The notes under the pieces: generated by a model | Databases searched by the model: none | Seen by the model: the letters and a program-made list of their open reading frames with translations, nothing else | What the model was told of the DNA's origin: nothing | Translations under genes and position numbers: made by a program | In this document: positions 34,397-45,029 of the stretch, one piece after another | Layout of the letters: each line of letters starts with the position of its first letter | Position numbering within the stretch: the stretch's first letter is position 1 | Assembly (NCBI RefSeq): GCF_000768695.1 | Contig: NZ_AVPL01000002.1 | Location: forward strand, 62,001 to 126,000 | Reading direction: 5' to 3' | Length of the DNA stretch: 64,000 nt | Source of the DNA: Knoellia aerolata DSM 18566 | Lineage (GTDB): Bacteria > Actinomycetota > Actinomycetes > Actinomycetales > Dermatophilaceae

Positions 34397-35304
34397 GCGA
34401 CGTCGCGTCCGGTCGTCGCCGGCGCTTCGACCGCTGGCGGCTCGTCTCGCCGACCGGCGCGGAGGTCGTCTCGCTCCGGCAGCTCGGCAAGACCGAGCGG
34501 TTGCGGGTCACGGCCCCGACGATCTTCACGATCCTCAACATGATGAGCGGCCTGTCGTCGGTGCTCCTGGCGTTCCGCGAGCACTTCACCCTCGCGGCGG
34601 TCCTCATCGCCGTCTCGATCATCATGGACATCGCCGACGGCGGCGTCGCCCGCCTCGTGGGGGCCACCTCGCCGTTCGGCCTGCAGATGGACTCGCTCGC
34701 CGACCTCATCTCGTTCGGGTTCGCCCCGGCGATCCTCGTGCACACGTGGGCGCTGCCCGACTACCCCATCCTGTCGTGGCTCGCGGCCTTCTTCTGGCTC
34801 GGCTGCGCGGCCTTCCGCCTGGCGCGGTTCAACGTCACGGTCGACCCGACGGCGGACAAGCGCTACTTCGTCGGGCTGCCCAGCCCGGCGGCGGCGGCCG
34901 TGGTGATGGCGACGATCTTCGCGCTCAACCAGCCCGAGGCGGGCGGCTACGACGCCTCGCTCATCGTCCCCATCGTCATCAGCGTCGTGCCCGCCGTGCT
35001 CATGGTCACGTCGATCCGGTTCCGGTCCTTCCGCAACCTCCTGCAGCCGCGCGGGGCGGCCGCCTGGGCCACCACGGTCGCGGGCGCCCTCGCGATCGTC
35101 GTCGGCCTCCTGCTCGACCCCGGTCTCACCGGGCTCGTCATCGCCTACGGCTACATCCTCCAGGCACCCCTCGGTGTGCTCACGGCGCCGTTGCGCGAGA
35201 GCCTGCTCGGCCCCGACTCGGTGGCCCCGCGACGGCATCGCATGCCGTCCGTCTTCCTGCCCGATGCCGAGGACGACGACGAGGACGAGCGGGACTCGCC
35301 GTGA
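34393..35304 (+). CDS. pssA: CDP-diacylglycerol-serine O-phosphatidyltransferase
   Basis: Makes phosphatidylserine from CDP-diacylglycerol and serine (303 aa). The CDP-alcohol phosphotransferase motif DGX2ARX8GX3DX3D is visible as DGGVARLVGATSPFGLQMDS followed by LAD, with six to eight membrane helices. The GTG at 34393 overlaps the psd stop (GTGA). The C-terminal tail is acidic (EDDDEDE). With psd it forms a two-step phosphatidylethanolamine operon. Confidence 0.92.
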   Translation: MSDVASGRRRRFDRWRLVSPTGAEVVSLRQLGKTERLRVTAPTIFTILNMMSGLSSVLLAFREHFTLAAVLIAVSIIMDIADGGVARLVGATSPFGLQMDSLADLISFGFAPAILVHTWALPDYPILSWLAAFFWLGCAAFRLARFNVTVDPTADKRYFVGLPSPAAAAVVMATIFALNQPEAGGYDASLIVPIVISVVPAVLMVTSIRFRSFRNLLQPRGAAAWATTVAGALAIVVGLLLDPGLTGLVIAYGYILQAPLGVLTAPLRESLLGPDSVAPRRHRMPSVFLPDAEDDDEDERDSP

Positions 35305-35310
35305 CCGGTG

Positions 35311-35345
35311 CCGGTCAGGGCCCTTCGTCCTCGCGTCCTGACCGG
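35311..35345. terminator. Inverted repeat between pssA and the serine hydrolase
   Basis: CCGGTCAGG (35311-35319) and CCTGACCGG (35337-35345) form a 9-bp stem with a 17-base loop between the two convergent genes. Possible weak bidirectional terminator. Confidence 0.35.
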
Positions 35346-36378
35346 CCGGGTCGACGAGGTGCGCGTCGATCGCGCGCGCCAGCACCCGGGCCACCGGCCA
35401 GGCGCCGTGCGAGCTGTTGCCGAGCACGGTCACGGTCGTGCGCTCGCCGACGAGGTGGGTCGACCGGAACGACACGCCGGCGTCGTACCCCTCGAGGACG
35501 AGTGCCGGGTGCGTCCGGTGGAGCCAGAACCCCAGCCCGTAGCGCAGGTCCTCGTCCGGGACGTCGTGGCGCGGCCGGCTCATCTCGTCGACGGACTCGC
35601 GCCCGACGATCCGGCCGTCGAGCAGGGCCAGCCAGAACCGGTGCACGTCGTCGGCGGTCGTGAACGCCCCGCCGTCCCCGTTGCCGAGCACCGGGAGGTG
35701 GAGCGTGTTGACGAGGTCGCCCTCGTCCCACAGGTAGCCGAGCGCCGCGTCGGCCGGGAGCTCGTTGAGCGGGAGGAAGCCCGTGTGCCGCAGGCCCGCC
35801 GGCTCGAGCACCAGGCTCTGCACGACGTCGTGGTAGGTCCGGCCGGTGGCGCGCTCGAGTGCGAGCGCCAGCACCATGTAGCCGCCGTTGCAGTAGGCGA
35901 AGCGCTCGCCCGGGGTGAACACCTGTGGGTGGCCCTCGAGCACGGGCAGGAACGCCTCCGCCGTGGTGAGGGTGTGGGGCGGCACGTCGAGGACGAGGTC
36001 CGCCGGCTCCCACGTGCTCTCGTCGAGGTAGTCCCCGATCCCCGACGTCTGGCCCAGCAGGTGCTCGATCGTCACGCCGTCGTCGACGAGGGGCAGGTCC
36101 GCGCCGAGCAATCCGCGCAGGGGCTGGTCGAGGCCCAGCTCGCCGTCCTCGACGAGCCGCATCACCGCCAGCGCGGTGAACGTCTTGCTGCCACTGGCGA
36201 TGCCGATCCGCGTGCGGGCCGTCATGGGTGCCCGCAGGGCCCGGTGGGCGAAGCCCTCGCACCGCTCGAGGGTCCGGTGGTCGTCGACGTCCACCGCCAC
36301 CACGCCGGTGAAGGCCGCCTCCCGGATCGCCTCGTCGAGCAGTGCCGCGTCCACGTGCAGCTCGGCCCCTGGGGACAC
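35315..36378 (-). CDS. Serine hydrolase (class C beta-lactamase fold), 3' end uncertain
   Basis: About 350 residues of a penicillin-binding/beta-lactamase-like hydrolase. The nucleophile motif is SGSK in IASGSKTFTALAVM, the YxN motif is YCNGGYMVLALAL, and a third active-site region is near EGYDAGVSFRS. No signal peptide is seen. GTG 36378 has AGGAGG five bases upstream. Homology fades near 35370, but the frame has no stop there: it runs on antisense through pssA and psd to 34066. A TGA at 35315-35317 lies in the neighbouring frame, so I give that as the likely intended end. A one-base indel or a real stop loss would explain it. Function (peptidase, esterase) unknown. Confidence 0.6.
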
Positions 36379-36500
36379 CTGCGCCTCCTGCTCGGGTCGT
36401 CGGCCCCGCACACCGCCGTCGGGTGACGGACAGCAGCCAGGCTCCGGGCCAGTCTCGCCGATCTCAGGGTCTGGGGGCTGGATCTCAGGAGGAGAGCCCG

Positions 36501-36575
36501 ATGCCGGCAAGGAGGCGCCGGCGGGAGCGTGGAGGGGTCAGCACGACCACCCCCGGAACCCAGGACCTGTCATGA
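36501..36575 (+). CDS. Possible 24-residue Arg-rich leader ORF
   Basis: ATG 36501 is preceded by AGGAGGA at ideal spacing (7 bases), the best ribosome binding site nearby. The 24-codon frame encodes a very basic N-terminus (MPARRRRRERGG) and stops at 36575, overlapping the ATG of the next gene by 4 bases (ATGA). The next gene has only a weak binding site, so this ORF may serve translational coupling. No homology can be claimed. Confidence 0.45.
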   Translation: MPARRRRRERGGVSTTTPGTQDLS

Positions 36576-36820
36576 ACCGCACCGCACCACTCCCGCAGCG
36601 CATCCTCGCGTCCGTCGCCACCGCCGCCACCGCGGTCCTCCTCGTCGTGGCCGGCGCCGTCCCGGCCTCCGCTCGTCCGGACCCGGGGGAGACGCGCGTC
36701 ATCCCGGTCGGGACCTCGACGCCCCCGTGCCCGCTCGAGCGCGTCGGCGCGCAGTACGTCCGTTGTGACGACCTCACCGGCAACGGGGTCCCGGCACCTG
36801 CCTGGGTGGCCGAGTCCTGA
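36572..36820 (+). CDS. Small secreted protein, unknown function
   Basis: An 82-aa protein with a clear Sec signal peptide: basic start, hydrophobic core AVLLVVAGAV and cleavage after ASA near residue 34. The mature part has two Cys (TPPCPLERVG, VRCDDLTG), which could form a disulfide. ATG 36572 overlaps the stop of a 24-codon upstream ORF. No family recognised. Confidence 0.65.
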   Translation: MNRTAPLPQRILASVATAATAVLLVVAGAVPASARPDPGETRVIPVGTSTPPCPLERVGAQYVRCDDLTGNGVPAPAWVAES

Positions 36821-36828
36821 GCGAGGGG

Positions 36829-37032
36829 TCAGCCCACGCCGCCGCCGTCGAAGCCGCCACCACCAGCGCCGTAGGTATCTCCCGCCCGGTACGCGTCGTT
36901 GCGGCCCCGCTCGAAGGCGGCCCGCTCCCGGTCGGTCAGTCCGGACCCTCCCGTCCGCCGCCGGTCGAAGAACCATGCAGTGACCACGGCGACCGCCAGC
37001 ACGGCCGCCACGGTGCCCCAGAACCAGAGCAT
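36829..37032 (-). CDS. Small single-helix membrane protein
   Basis: A 67-aa protein: one transmembrane helix (about residues 3-20, WFWGTVAAVLAVAVVTAWFF), a basic RRR stop-transfer segment, a charged stretch and a Gly-rich C-terminus (GAGGGGFDGGG). ATG 37032 is preceded by AGGGGA; an upstream ATG in the frame gives a non-homologous polar extension. Convergent with the small secreted protein. Unknown function. Confidence 0.6.
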   Translation of the reverse strand: MLWFWGTVAAVLAVAVVTAWFFDRRRTGGSGLTDRERAAFERGRNDAYRAGDTYGAGGGGFDGGGVG

Positions 37033-37170
37033 GTCCCCTGCTCCCTTCCCGTCGGCGACGCCGCCGACGTCGATTCCAGTGTGGTCCTGGCGCGGCTCCC
37101 CTGTCGATGCCCCCAACGCGCCCGCGCCTGGTTAGGGGGGCCTTCGTTTCCCAAGCCCTGCGCAATTACG

Positions 37171-37176
37171 TAACAT
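37171..37176 (+). promoter_or_regulatory. sufR: -10 box TAACAT of the suf operon
   Basis: TAACAT is followed by seven bases and then GTG 37184. It overlaps the in-frame ATG 37175, which is therefore unlikely to be the start. Predicts a leaderless sufR mRNA. SufR presumably binds nearby, but I see no convincing palindrome. Confidence 0.5.
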
Positions 37177-37183
37177 GGGTGTT

Positions 37184-37906
37184 GTGAATATCGCGCGTAC
37201 CGCCATGGTGCCGCAGGTCCTCGAGTCGCGTACGCGCGACCGGGTCCTGCAGGCCATCGGTGAGCGCGGTCCGGTGACGGCCACGGCGCTCGCCGACGAC
37301 CTCGGACTCACCGTCCCCGCGGTCCGACGCCACCTCGAGAACCTCACCGAGGCAGGGCTCATCGACGAGCGTGAGAGCGCGGCGTCCCCGGGCCGCGGCC
37401 GTGGGCGGCCGGCCCGCTCCTTCGTCCTCAGCGAGGGCGGCCACCAGGCGCTCGAGTCCGACTACGACCACCTCGCGACCGAGGCGCTGCGCTTCCTGTC
37501 GCGGGAGGGCGGCGACGACGCCGTGAGGCGCTTCGCAGAGTCCCGCGTCGGTGCCGTCGAGAAGCGGTATGCCGCAGAGCTCGCCTCCGCGGGTCCCGAC
37601 ACCGCCGAGCGGGTCGACGTGCTCGTCGCCGCGCTCACGCGTGACGGCTTCGCCGCCTCCGCCCGGCCCGTCGGCCGCACGGGCCCGAGCGCCGACGCTG
37701 CACCCACCGGGCTGTCCGGCATACAGCTCTGTCAGGGTCACTGTCCGGTCCAGCACGCCGCCCGGGAATTTCCCCAGTTCTGTGACGCTGAAACGGACGC
37801 GTTCTCGCGCCTCCTCGGCGTGCACGTCCAACGTCTCGCAACCCTCGCGCACGGAGATCACGTGTGCACGACGTTCGTCCCCACCACAGAAGGGTCCACT
37901 CGATGA
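37184..37906 (+). CDS. sufR: Fe-S cluster-sensing repressor SufR
   Basis: A 240-aa regulator with an N-terminal DeoR/ArsR-like winged helix ([26 protein letters not shown]) and a C-terminal cluster-binding region with Cys residues in [10 protein letters not shown] and FPQFCDAE. SufR proteins use an Fe-S cluster there to repress the suf operon when clusters are plentiful. GTG 37184 is chosen as the leaderless start. The stop overlaps sufB (ATGA), so regulator and system are co-transcribed. Confidence 0.9.
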   Translation: MNIARTAMVPQVLESRTRDRVLQAIGERGPVTATALADDLGLTVPAVRRHLENLTEAGLIDERESAASPGRGRGRPARSFVLSEGGHQALESDYDHLATEALRFLSREGGDDAVRRFAESRVGAVEKRYAAELASAGPDTAERVDVLVAALTRDGFAASARPVGRTGPSADAAPTGLSGIQLCQGHCPVQHAAREFPQFCDAETDAFSRLLGVHVQRLATLAHGDHVCTTFVPTTEGSTR

Positions 37907-39321
37907 GCACCATCGAAGAGCTCAACCCGGGTCTCAAAGACCTCGGGCGCTATGACTTCGGATGGGCGGACAGCGACGCTGCTGGCACCAACGCCCGACG
38001 CGGACTCAACGACGAGGTCGTCCTTGACATCTCGCGGCGCAAGAGCGAGCCGCAGTGGATGGAGGACCTCCGCATGAAGTCCCTCCGCCTGTTCCACAAG
38101 AAGCCCATGCCGACGTGGGGGAGCGACCTCACCGGCATCGACTTCCAGAACATCAAGTACTTCGTCAAGTCCACGGAGAAGCAGGCGACCTCCTGGGAGG
38201 ACCTGCCCGAGGACATCAAGAACACGTACGACCGTCTTGGCATCCCCGAGGCCGAGAAGCAGCGGCTCGTCGGCGGCGTCGCTGCCCAGTACGAGTCCGA
38301 GGTCGTCTACCACCAGATCCGTGAGGACCTGGAGGAGCAGGGCGTCATCTTCGTCGACACCGACACCGGCCTGCGCGAGCACGAGGAGCTCTTCCGTGAG
38401 TACTTCTGCTCGGTCATCCCGGCGGGCGACAACAAGTTCGCCTCGCTCAACACCGCCGTGTGGTCGGGTGGCTCGTTCATCTACGTCCCGCCGGGTGTCC
38501 ACGTCGACATCCCGCTGCAGGCCTACTTCCGGATCAACACCGAGAACATGGGCCAGTTCGAGCGGACGCTGATCATCGCCGACGAGGGTTCCTCCGTGCA
38601 CTACGTCGAGGGCTGCACCGCGCCGATCTACCAGTCGGACTCGCTGCACTCCGCCGTCGTCGAGATCATCGTCAAGAAGAACGCCCGGGTGCGTTACACG
38701 ACCATCCAGAACTGGTCCAACAACGTCTACAACCTCGTCACCAAGCGCGCGACCTGCGCCGAGGGGGCGACGATGGAGTGGATCGACGGCAACATCGGCT
38801 CCAAGGTGACGATGAAGTACCCCGCCGTCTTCCTCATGGGCGAGCACGCCCGTGGCGAGACGCTGTCCGTCGCCTTCGCCGGCGAGGGCCAGCACCAGGA
38901 CGCCGGCTCCAAGATGGTCCACGCCGCGCCCAACACCTCCTCGACGATCGTGTCGAAGTCCGTGGCGCGTGGCGGCGGCCGCACCTCGTACCGCGGCCTC
39001 GTCCAGATCATGGAGGGCGCGCACGGGTCGAAGTCGAGCGTCGTCTGCGACGCCCTGCTCGTCGACACGATCAGCCGCTCCGACACCTACCCCTACGTCG
39101 ACATCCGCGAGGACGACGTGACGATGGGCCACGAGGCCACGGTCTCCAAGGTGTCCGAGGACCAGATGTTCTACCTCATGTCCCGAGGCATGTCCGAGAC
39201 CGAGGCGATGGCGATGATCGTGCGCGGCTTCGTCGAGCCGATCGCCAAGGAGCTGCCGATGGAGTACGCCCTCGAGCTCAACCGGCTCATCGAGCTGCAG
39301 ATGGAAGGAGCGGTCGGATGA
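37903..39321 (+). CDS. sufB: Fe-S cluster assembly scaffold SufB
   Basis: SufB (472 aa) is the scaffold core of the SufBCD complex. Highly conserved segments include [58 protein letters not shown] (read in parts), [20 protein letters not shown] and the C-terminal [20 protein letters not shown]. The protein has no intein insertion, unlike some mycobacterial SufB proteins. ATG 37903 overlaps the sufR stop. Confidence 0.96.
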   Translation: MSTIEELNPGLKDLGRYDFGWADSDAAGTNARRGLNDEVVLDISRRKSEPQWMEDLRMKSLRLFHKKPMPTWGSDLTGIDFQNIKYFVKSTEKQATSWEDLPEDIKNTYDRLGIPEAEKQRLVGGVAAQYESEVVYHQIREDLEEQGVIFVDTDTGLREHEELFREYFCSVIPAGDNKFASLNTAVWSGGSFIYVPPGVHVDIPLQAYFRINTENMGQFERTLIIADEGSSVHYVEGCTAPIYQSDSLHSAVVEIIVKKNARVRYTTIQNWSNNVYNLVTKRATCAEGATMEWIDGNIGSKVTMKYPAVFLMGEHARGETLSVAFAGEGQHQDAGSKMVHAAPNTSSTIVSKSVARGGGRTSYRGLVQIMEGAHGSKSSVVCDALLVDTISRSDTYPYVDIREDDVTMGHEATVSKVSEDQMFYLMSRGMSETEAMAMIVRGFVEPIAKELPMEYALELNRLIELQMEGAVG

Positions 39322-40493
39322 GCCTGCTGGCCAGCAAGCCCCAGACCAGCGAGTACCCCGGCCACACCGACAGCGTCGCCGCCTTCGTGCCCGACCAGTC
39401 GCGGGCCGAGCGCACCACCTCGTATGCCGTCGCGGACTTCCCCGTCCCGTCCGGCCGCGAGGAGGAGTGGCGCTTCACCCCCGTCGACCGGCTCCAGTCG
39501 CTCTTCGCCGAGACGGCCGGCACGGCGCTGCGCCGTGAGGAGTTCCTGCCCGAGGGTGTGACCCTCTCCAGCCTCTCCCGCGAGGAGTGGCTGGCCAGCG
39601 GTGCGCCGAAGCCGGCCGACCGCGCGGCTGTCGTCGCCGTCGACCAGGCCCAGTCGGTGACCGTCCTCGACGTGCGCGCCGAGGCCCAGCCGGAGGAGCC
39701 GGTGCGCATCAGCCTCACCGGTGAGGGTGCCCTGTCGCACGCGCACACCCTCGTGCGCGTCGGCCAGTTCGCCAAGGTGACGATCGTCCTGCGCCACGAG
39801 GGCGACGCCCAGTACTCCGAGCTGCTCTCCGTCGTCGTCGGCGACGGTGCCGACGTCACGCTCGTCACGGTCCAGGAGTGGGACGACACCGCCCTGCACT
39901 TGGGCCAGCACGACGTCGTCGTCGGCCGTGACGCCACCGTGCGCCACATCGCCGTCACCCTCGGTGGCAGCATCGTGCGGCTCAACACGAACGCCTCGTA
40001 TGCCGGTCCGGGCGGCTCGTTCGAGGCGCTCGGCGTCTCCTTCGCCGACGCCGGCCAGCACCAGGAGCACCGCCTCTTCGTCGACCACGAGGCGCCGCAC
40101 TGCCGCTCCAACGTCGAGTACAAGAGCGCGCTGCAGGGCGACTCCGCCCACACCGTGTGGGTGGGTGACGTCCTCATCCGCGCGAGCGCCGAGGGCACCG
40201 ACACCTACGAGCTCAACCGCAACCTCATCCTCACCGACGGCGCCCGGGCCGACTCGGTGCCGAACCTCGAGATCGAGACCGGCGAGATCGCCGGTGCCGG
40301 TCACGCCTCCGCCACCGGTCGCTTCGACGACCAGCAGCTCTTCTACCTGCAGGCCCGAGGGATCGACGAGGACACCGCCCGACGTCTCGTCGTGCGTGGC
40401 TTCTTCGCCTCGATCGTCGGCCGCATCGGCGTCCCCGAGATCGAGTCCCACCTGATGGAGGCCATCGACCGCGAGCTGGAGGGGACCGCGTGA
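39318..40493 (+). CDS. sufD: Fe-S cluster assembly protein SufD
   Basis: SufD (391 aa) pairs with SufB on SufC. The N-terminal [17 protein letters not shown], the beta-helix core and the C-terminal [27 protein letters not shown] are typical. ATG 39318 has GAAGGAG upstream and overlaps the sufB stop by 4 bases; the longer frame antisense-like extension into sufB is rejected. It overlaps the following Rieske gene by 4 bases. Confidence 0.95.
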   Translation: MSLLASKPQTSEYPGHTDSVAAFVPDQSRAERTTSYAVADFPVPSGREEEWRFTPVDRLQSLFAETAGTALRREEFLPEGVTLSSLSREEWLASGAPKPADRAAVVAVDQAQSVTVLDVRAEAQPEEPVRISLTGEGALSHAHTLVRVGQFAKVTIVLRHEGDAQYSELLSVVVGDGADVTLVTVQEWDDTALHLGQHDVVVGRDATVRHIAVTLGGSIVRLNTNASYAGPGGSFEALGVSFADAGQHQEHRLFVDHEAPHCRSNVEYKSALQGDSAHTVWVGDVLIRASAEGTDTYELNRNLILTDGARADSVPNLEIETGEIAGAGHASATGRFDDQQLFYLQARGIDEDTARRLVVRGFFASIVGRIGVPEIESHLMEAIDRELEGTA

Positions 40494-40834
40494 GCGACAC
40501 CCAGGCGACGTCGAACGGCTTCATCCGCGTCTGCGCCCTCGACGAGCTCCCCGCCGTGGGGGTCGTCGCCGCCGACATCGGCGGCAGGATCGTCGCCATC
40601 GTCCGCACGGCGGAGGGCGAGGTCCACGCCGTGGACGACACCTGCACCCACGCCAACGTCTCGCTGTCCGAGGGAGAGCTCGACGGGTGCACCCTCGAGT
40701 GCTGGCTGCACGGCTCGCGCTTCGACATCCGCACCGGGGAGCCGTCGGGCCCTCCCGCCACCGTCGCCCTCGCCGTCCACACCGTCAAGATCGTGGGTGA
40801 CGACGTCCACGTCGCCCTGACCCAGGAGAGCTGA
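40490..40834 (+). CDS. Rieske ferredoxin (non-heme type) in the suf operon
   Basis: A 114-aa soluble ferredoxin with the Rieske ligands CTHANVSLSEG and CWLHGSRFD, resembling NirD and dioxygenase ferredoxin subunits. It has no export signal. The GTG start overlaps the sufD stop (GTGA), and sufC follows after 6 bases, so it is fully embedded in the suf operon. It may supply electrons for cluster assembly or be a client; the family alone does not tell. Confidence 0.88.
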   Translation: MSDTQATSNGFIRVCALDELPAVGVVAADIGGRIVAIVRTAEGEVHAVDDTCTHANVSLSEGELDGCTLECWLHGSRFDIRTGEPSGPPATVALAVHTVKIVGDDVHVALTQES

Positions 40835-40840
40835 ACCTTC

Positions 40841-42910
<2,070 letters not shown>

Positions 42911-42911
<1 letters not shown>

Positions 42912-43390
42912 TGGACCTCTACCAGGAGCTCATCCTCGAGCACTCCAAGCGCCCCCAGCACGCGGGTCTGCGCGAGCCCTTCGAGGCCGAGGTGCACCAC
43001 GTCAACCCGACCTGCGGCGACGAGGTGACCCTGCGTCTCCACATCGTCGGGGAGGGACCCACCGCCGTCGTCGAGGACGTCTCGTACGACGCTCTCGGCT
43101 GCTCGATCAGCATGGCCTCGGTCTCGATCCTCGCGGAGGAGACGATCGGCCACCCGCTGAGCGAGGCACTGACGACCTTCGAGGCGATGAAGGCGATGCT
43201 CACGTCCAAGGGGGAGGACCCCGGCGACGAGGAGGTCATCGGTGACGGCGTCGCCCTCGCCGGTGTCGCCAGGTACCCCGCACGCGTCAAGTGCGCGCTC
43301 CTCGGATGGATGGCGTTCACCGATGCGTTGCACCAGAGCGGTCACCGCGTCGCGGTCACCGGCACAGATCCTGAGGAAGGAACACCATGA
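42911..43390 (+). CDS. sufU: Zinc-dependent sulfurtransferase SufU
   Basis: SufU (159 aa) accepts sulfur from SufS through a zinc-bound cysteine. The Zn ligands appear as NPTCGDE (Cys, Asp), ALGCSISMAS and RVKCALLGW, and the SufU-specific insertion between the second and third Cys is present, distinguishing it from IscU. It overlaps sufT by 4 bases. Confidence 0.94.
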
Positions 43391-43716
43391 GTGAGACCAC
43401 CAGCGCGCCGGTCAACGTGGCCGACGTCGAGGAGGCCATGCGCGACGTGGTCGACCCGGAGCTCGGCATCAACGTCGTCGACCTCGGGCTCGTCTACGGC
43501 ATCACCGTCGACGGCCAGAACCACGCCGTCATCGACATGACCCTGACGTCGGCGGCCTGCCCGCTGACCGACGTCATCGAGGACCAGACCCAGCAGTCGC
43601 TCGAGGGCCTCGTGTCCTCGTACCGCGTCAACTGGGTCTGGATGCCCCCGTGGGGCCCGGACAAGATCACCGACGACGGCCGCGAGCAGCTGCGCGCCCT
43701 CGGCTTCAACATCTGA
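43387..43716 (+). CDS. sufT: SufT-like MIP18/DUF59 Fe-S assembly factor
   Basis: A 109-aa MIP18 (DUF59) family protein with the hallmark VDPELGINVVDLGLVYGI and MTLTSAACPLTDVI (conserved Cys). SufT helps mature Fe-S proteins. ATG 43387 overlaps the sufU stop. Last gene of the suf operon. Confidence 0.93.
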   Translation: MSETTSAPVNVADVEEAMRDVVDPELGINVVDLGLVYGITVDGQNHAVIDMTLTSAACPLTDVIEDQTQQSLEGLVSSYRVNWVWMPPWGPDKITDDGREQLRALGFNI

Positions 43717-43743
43717 GTCGTCACCTTCCGTGATCGTCACCGC

Positions 43744-44274
43744 GTGAGTCGCGTCGTCGAGGTCGCGCCCGAGCGGTACGCCGCCTGGCGCGAGCGCTTC
43801 GACTCCAACAACCCCGACGGCCCCCAGCGGGTCGTCGGGGTCACGCGTTTCGAGCACCGGTGGCTCGCCGTGGTGCTCATCAGGCGGGGCGGGTATGCCG
43901 TCGCGCTCGTCGACGGGTCGACCCTCGTCGCGCACAAGGTCGGGACACGCCACGTGCAGTCGCGCACGGCCGCCGGTGGCTGGTCCCAGCAGCGGTTCGC
44001 GCGGCGTCGGGGCAACCAGGCCGACGAGCTGGTGCGCGCCGTGGCCGACCACGCCCAGCGCATCCTGTCGCAGGGCACGCCGCAGGCCCTGGTCGTCGGC
44101 GGGGACCGCACGCTCGCCGGCGAGGTGCTGGAGGACCCCCGGTTCGCGTCGCTGCTCACCTTGCCGCGCCGGGAGTTCGCCGACATCGGCGACCCTCGTC
44201 GCGCCGTCCTCGACGAGGTCGTGCGCAGGTCCCGGGCCGTCGAGGTGCACATCGACGACGGTCCGGGTCGATGA
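43744..44274 (+). CDS. Vms1-like release factor (acVLRF1 family)
   Basis: A 176-aa protein resembling the actinobacterial Vms1/eRF1-like peptidyl-tRNA hydrolases (acVLRF1). The loop GGWSQQRFARRRGNQADEL matches the family's catalytic GxxQ-type loop, with Gln as the likely catalytic residue, and VVGGDRTLAGEVL fits the RF1-like core. Family members are proposed to release nascent chains from tRNA on stalled ribosomes. The GTG start has no good ribosome binding site. It follows sufT by 27 bases and may be cotranscribed. Confidence 0.75.
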   Translation: MSRVVEVAPERYAAWRERFDSNNPDGPQRVVGVTRFEHRWLAVVLIRRGGYAVALVDGSTLVAHKVGTRHVQSRTAAGGWSQQRFARRRGNQADELVRAVADHAQRILSQGTPQALVVGGDRTLAGEVLEDPRFASLLTLPRREFADIGDPRRAVLDEVVRRSRAVEVHIDDGPGR

Positions 44275-44281
44275 TGGGCGC

Positions 44282-44641
44282 ATGGCCTCCTACACGGTGA
44301 ACCGCTCGGCGGTGCGTCACGCCCGCGACCTCATCGCGGCCGGCAAGGTGGTCCTCGACAGCGAGTGGAGCGAGGTCCAGCCCGACGCCGACGCCCAGAA
44401 CGCCTTCCTCGAGGAGCACGGGTGGCGCGACTACGGCGCCTGGCACCTCGGCCTCACCGAGGGTGCCAACGACGAGACGAAGGCGCGGCACGCGTTCGCG
44501 TTCGGTGACTTCGACAGCCTGCACCGCAGTGCGCTCATCGCCTGCGTCTTCCGCGCCTCGCAGTGGCGGCACAAGAAGGTCGAGCTGGCCGCGCACCGGC
44601 TCCTGCAGGAGCTCGACAAGGCGCACCCCGGGGGAGACTGA
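44282..44641 (+). CDS. Conserved hypothetical protein
   Basis: A 119-aa soluble protein with no signal or membrane segment, rich in charged residues and aromatic patches (EHGWRDYGAWHLGL, FRASQWRHKKVELAAHRLL). It looks like a conserved actinobacterial protein of unknown function. ATG 44282 lies six bases after GATGAT, a weak -10 match. It follows the Vms1-like gene by 7 bases. Confidence 0.75.
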   Translation: MASYTVNRSAVRHARDLIAAGKVVLDSEWSEVQPDADAQNAFLEEHGWRDYGAWHLGLTEGANDETKARHAFAFGDFDSLHRSALIACVFRASQWRHKKVELAAHRLLQELDKAHPGGD

Positions 44642-44671
44642 CCGACGGCACGTCGCGTGTCGCGGACAGGG

Positions 44672-44986
44672 TCAGTGACCGACCCGTCGCCTGGCGCCGG
44701 TGCGCAGGACGAGGCCCGCCAGCAGGACGCCGAGGGCCGCGAGCGCGGTGGTGTCGACGGCGGGGACGAAGCGGACCCGCCCGTCCCTGATCGCGTACAC
44801 GCCGATGCCGCGGACCATGCCGCCGAAGCCGCTGCCACCCCCGTCACCGTCCGTGCCCCCGCCGCCACCGCCGATGGCGACGGCCACCGGGACGACGAGG
44901 ACCCCGTCGTGCTCCACCGGGCTGCCGAAGACCCGCCGGACACCGACCTGGTCGCCCACCTTCTCGAGGATCTCCTCGGGTGTCAT
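44672..44986 (-). CDS. GerW (YtfJ) family protein
   Basis: A 104-aa protein with the N-terminal MTPEEILEKVGDQVGVRRVFGSP and PVAVAIGGGGG of the GerW/YtfJ family, a Gly-rich loop and a C-terminal hydrophobic segment. In Bacillus the family acts in spore germination, but homologues are widespread in actinobacteria that do not form endospores; the role here is unknown. ATG 44986 has AGGAGG five bases upstream. Downstream of the metallopeptidase on the same strand. Confidence 0.82.
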   Translation of the reverse strand: MTPEEILEKVGDQVGVRRVFGSPVEHDGVLVVPVAVAIGGGGGGTDGDGGGSGFGGMVRGIGVYAIRDGRVRFVPAVDTTALAALGVLLAGLVLRTGARRRVGH

Positions 44987-45029
44987 CGGGACCTCCTGCT
45001 CATCGGTCGTGCACGGCGGATCGGCCAGG

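Noticed and set aside
44672-44986. GerW-like gene as evidence of endospore formation
   Set aside because: The family is widespread in actinobacteria that do not form endospores, and no other sporulation genes of that type are present.
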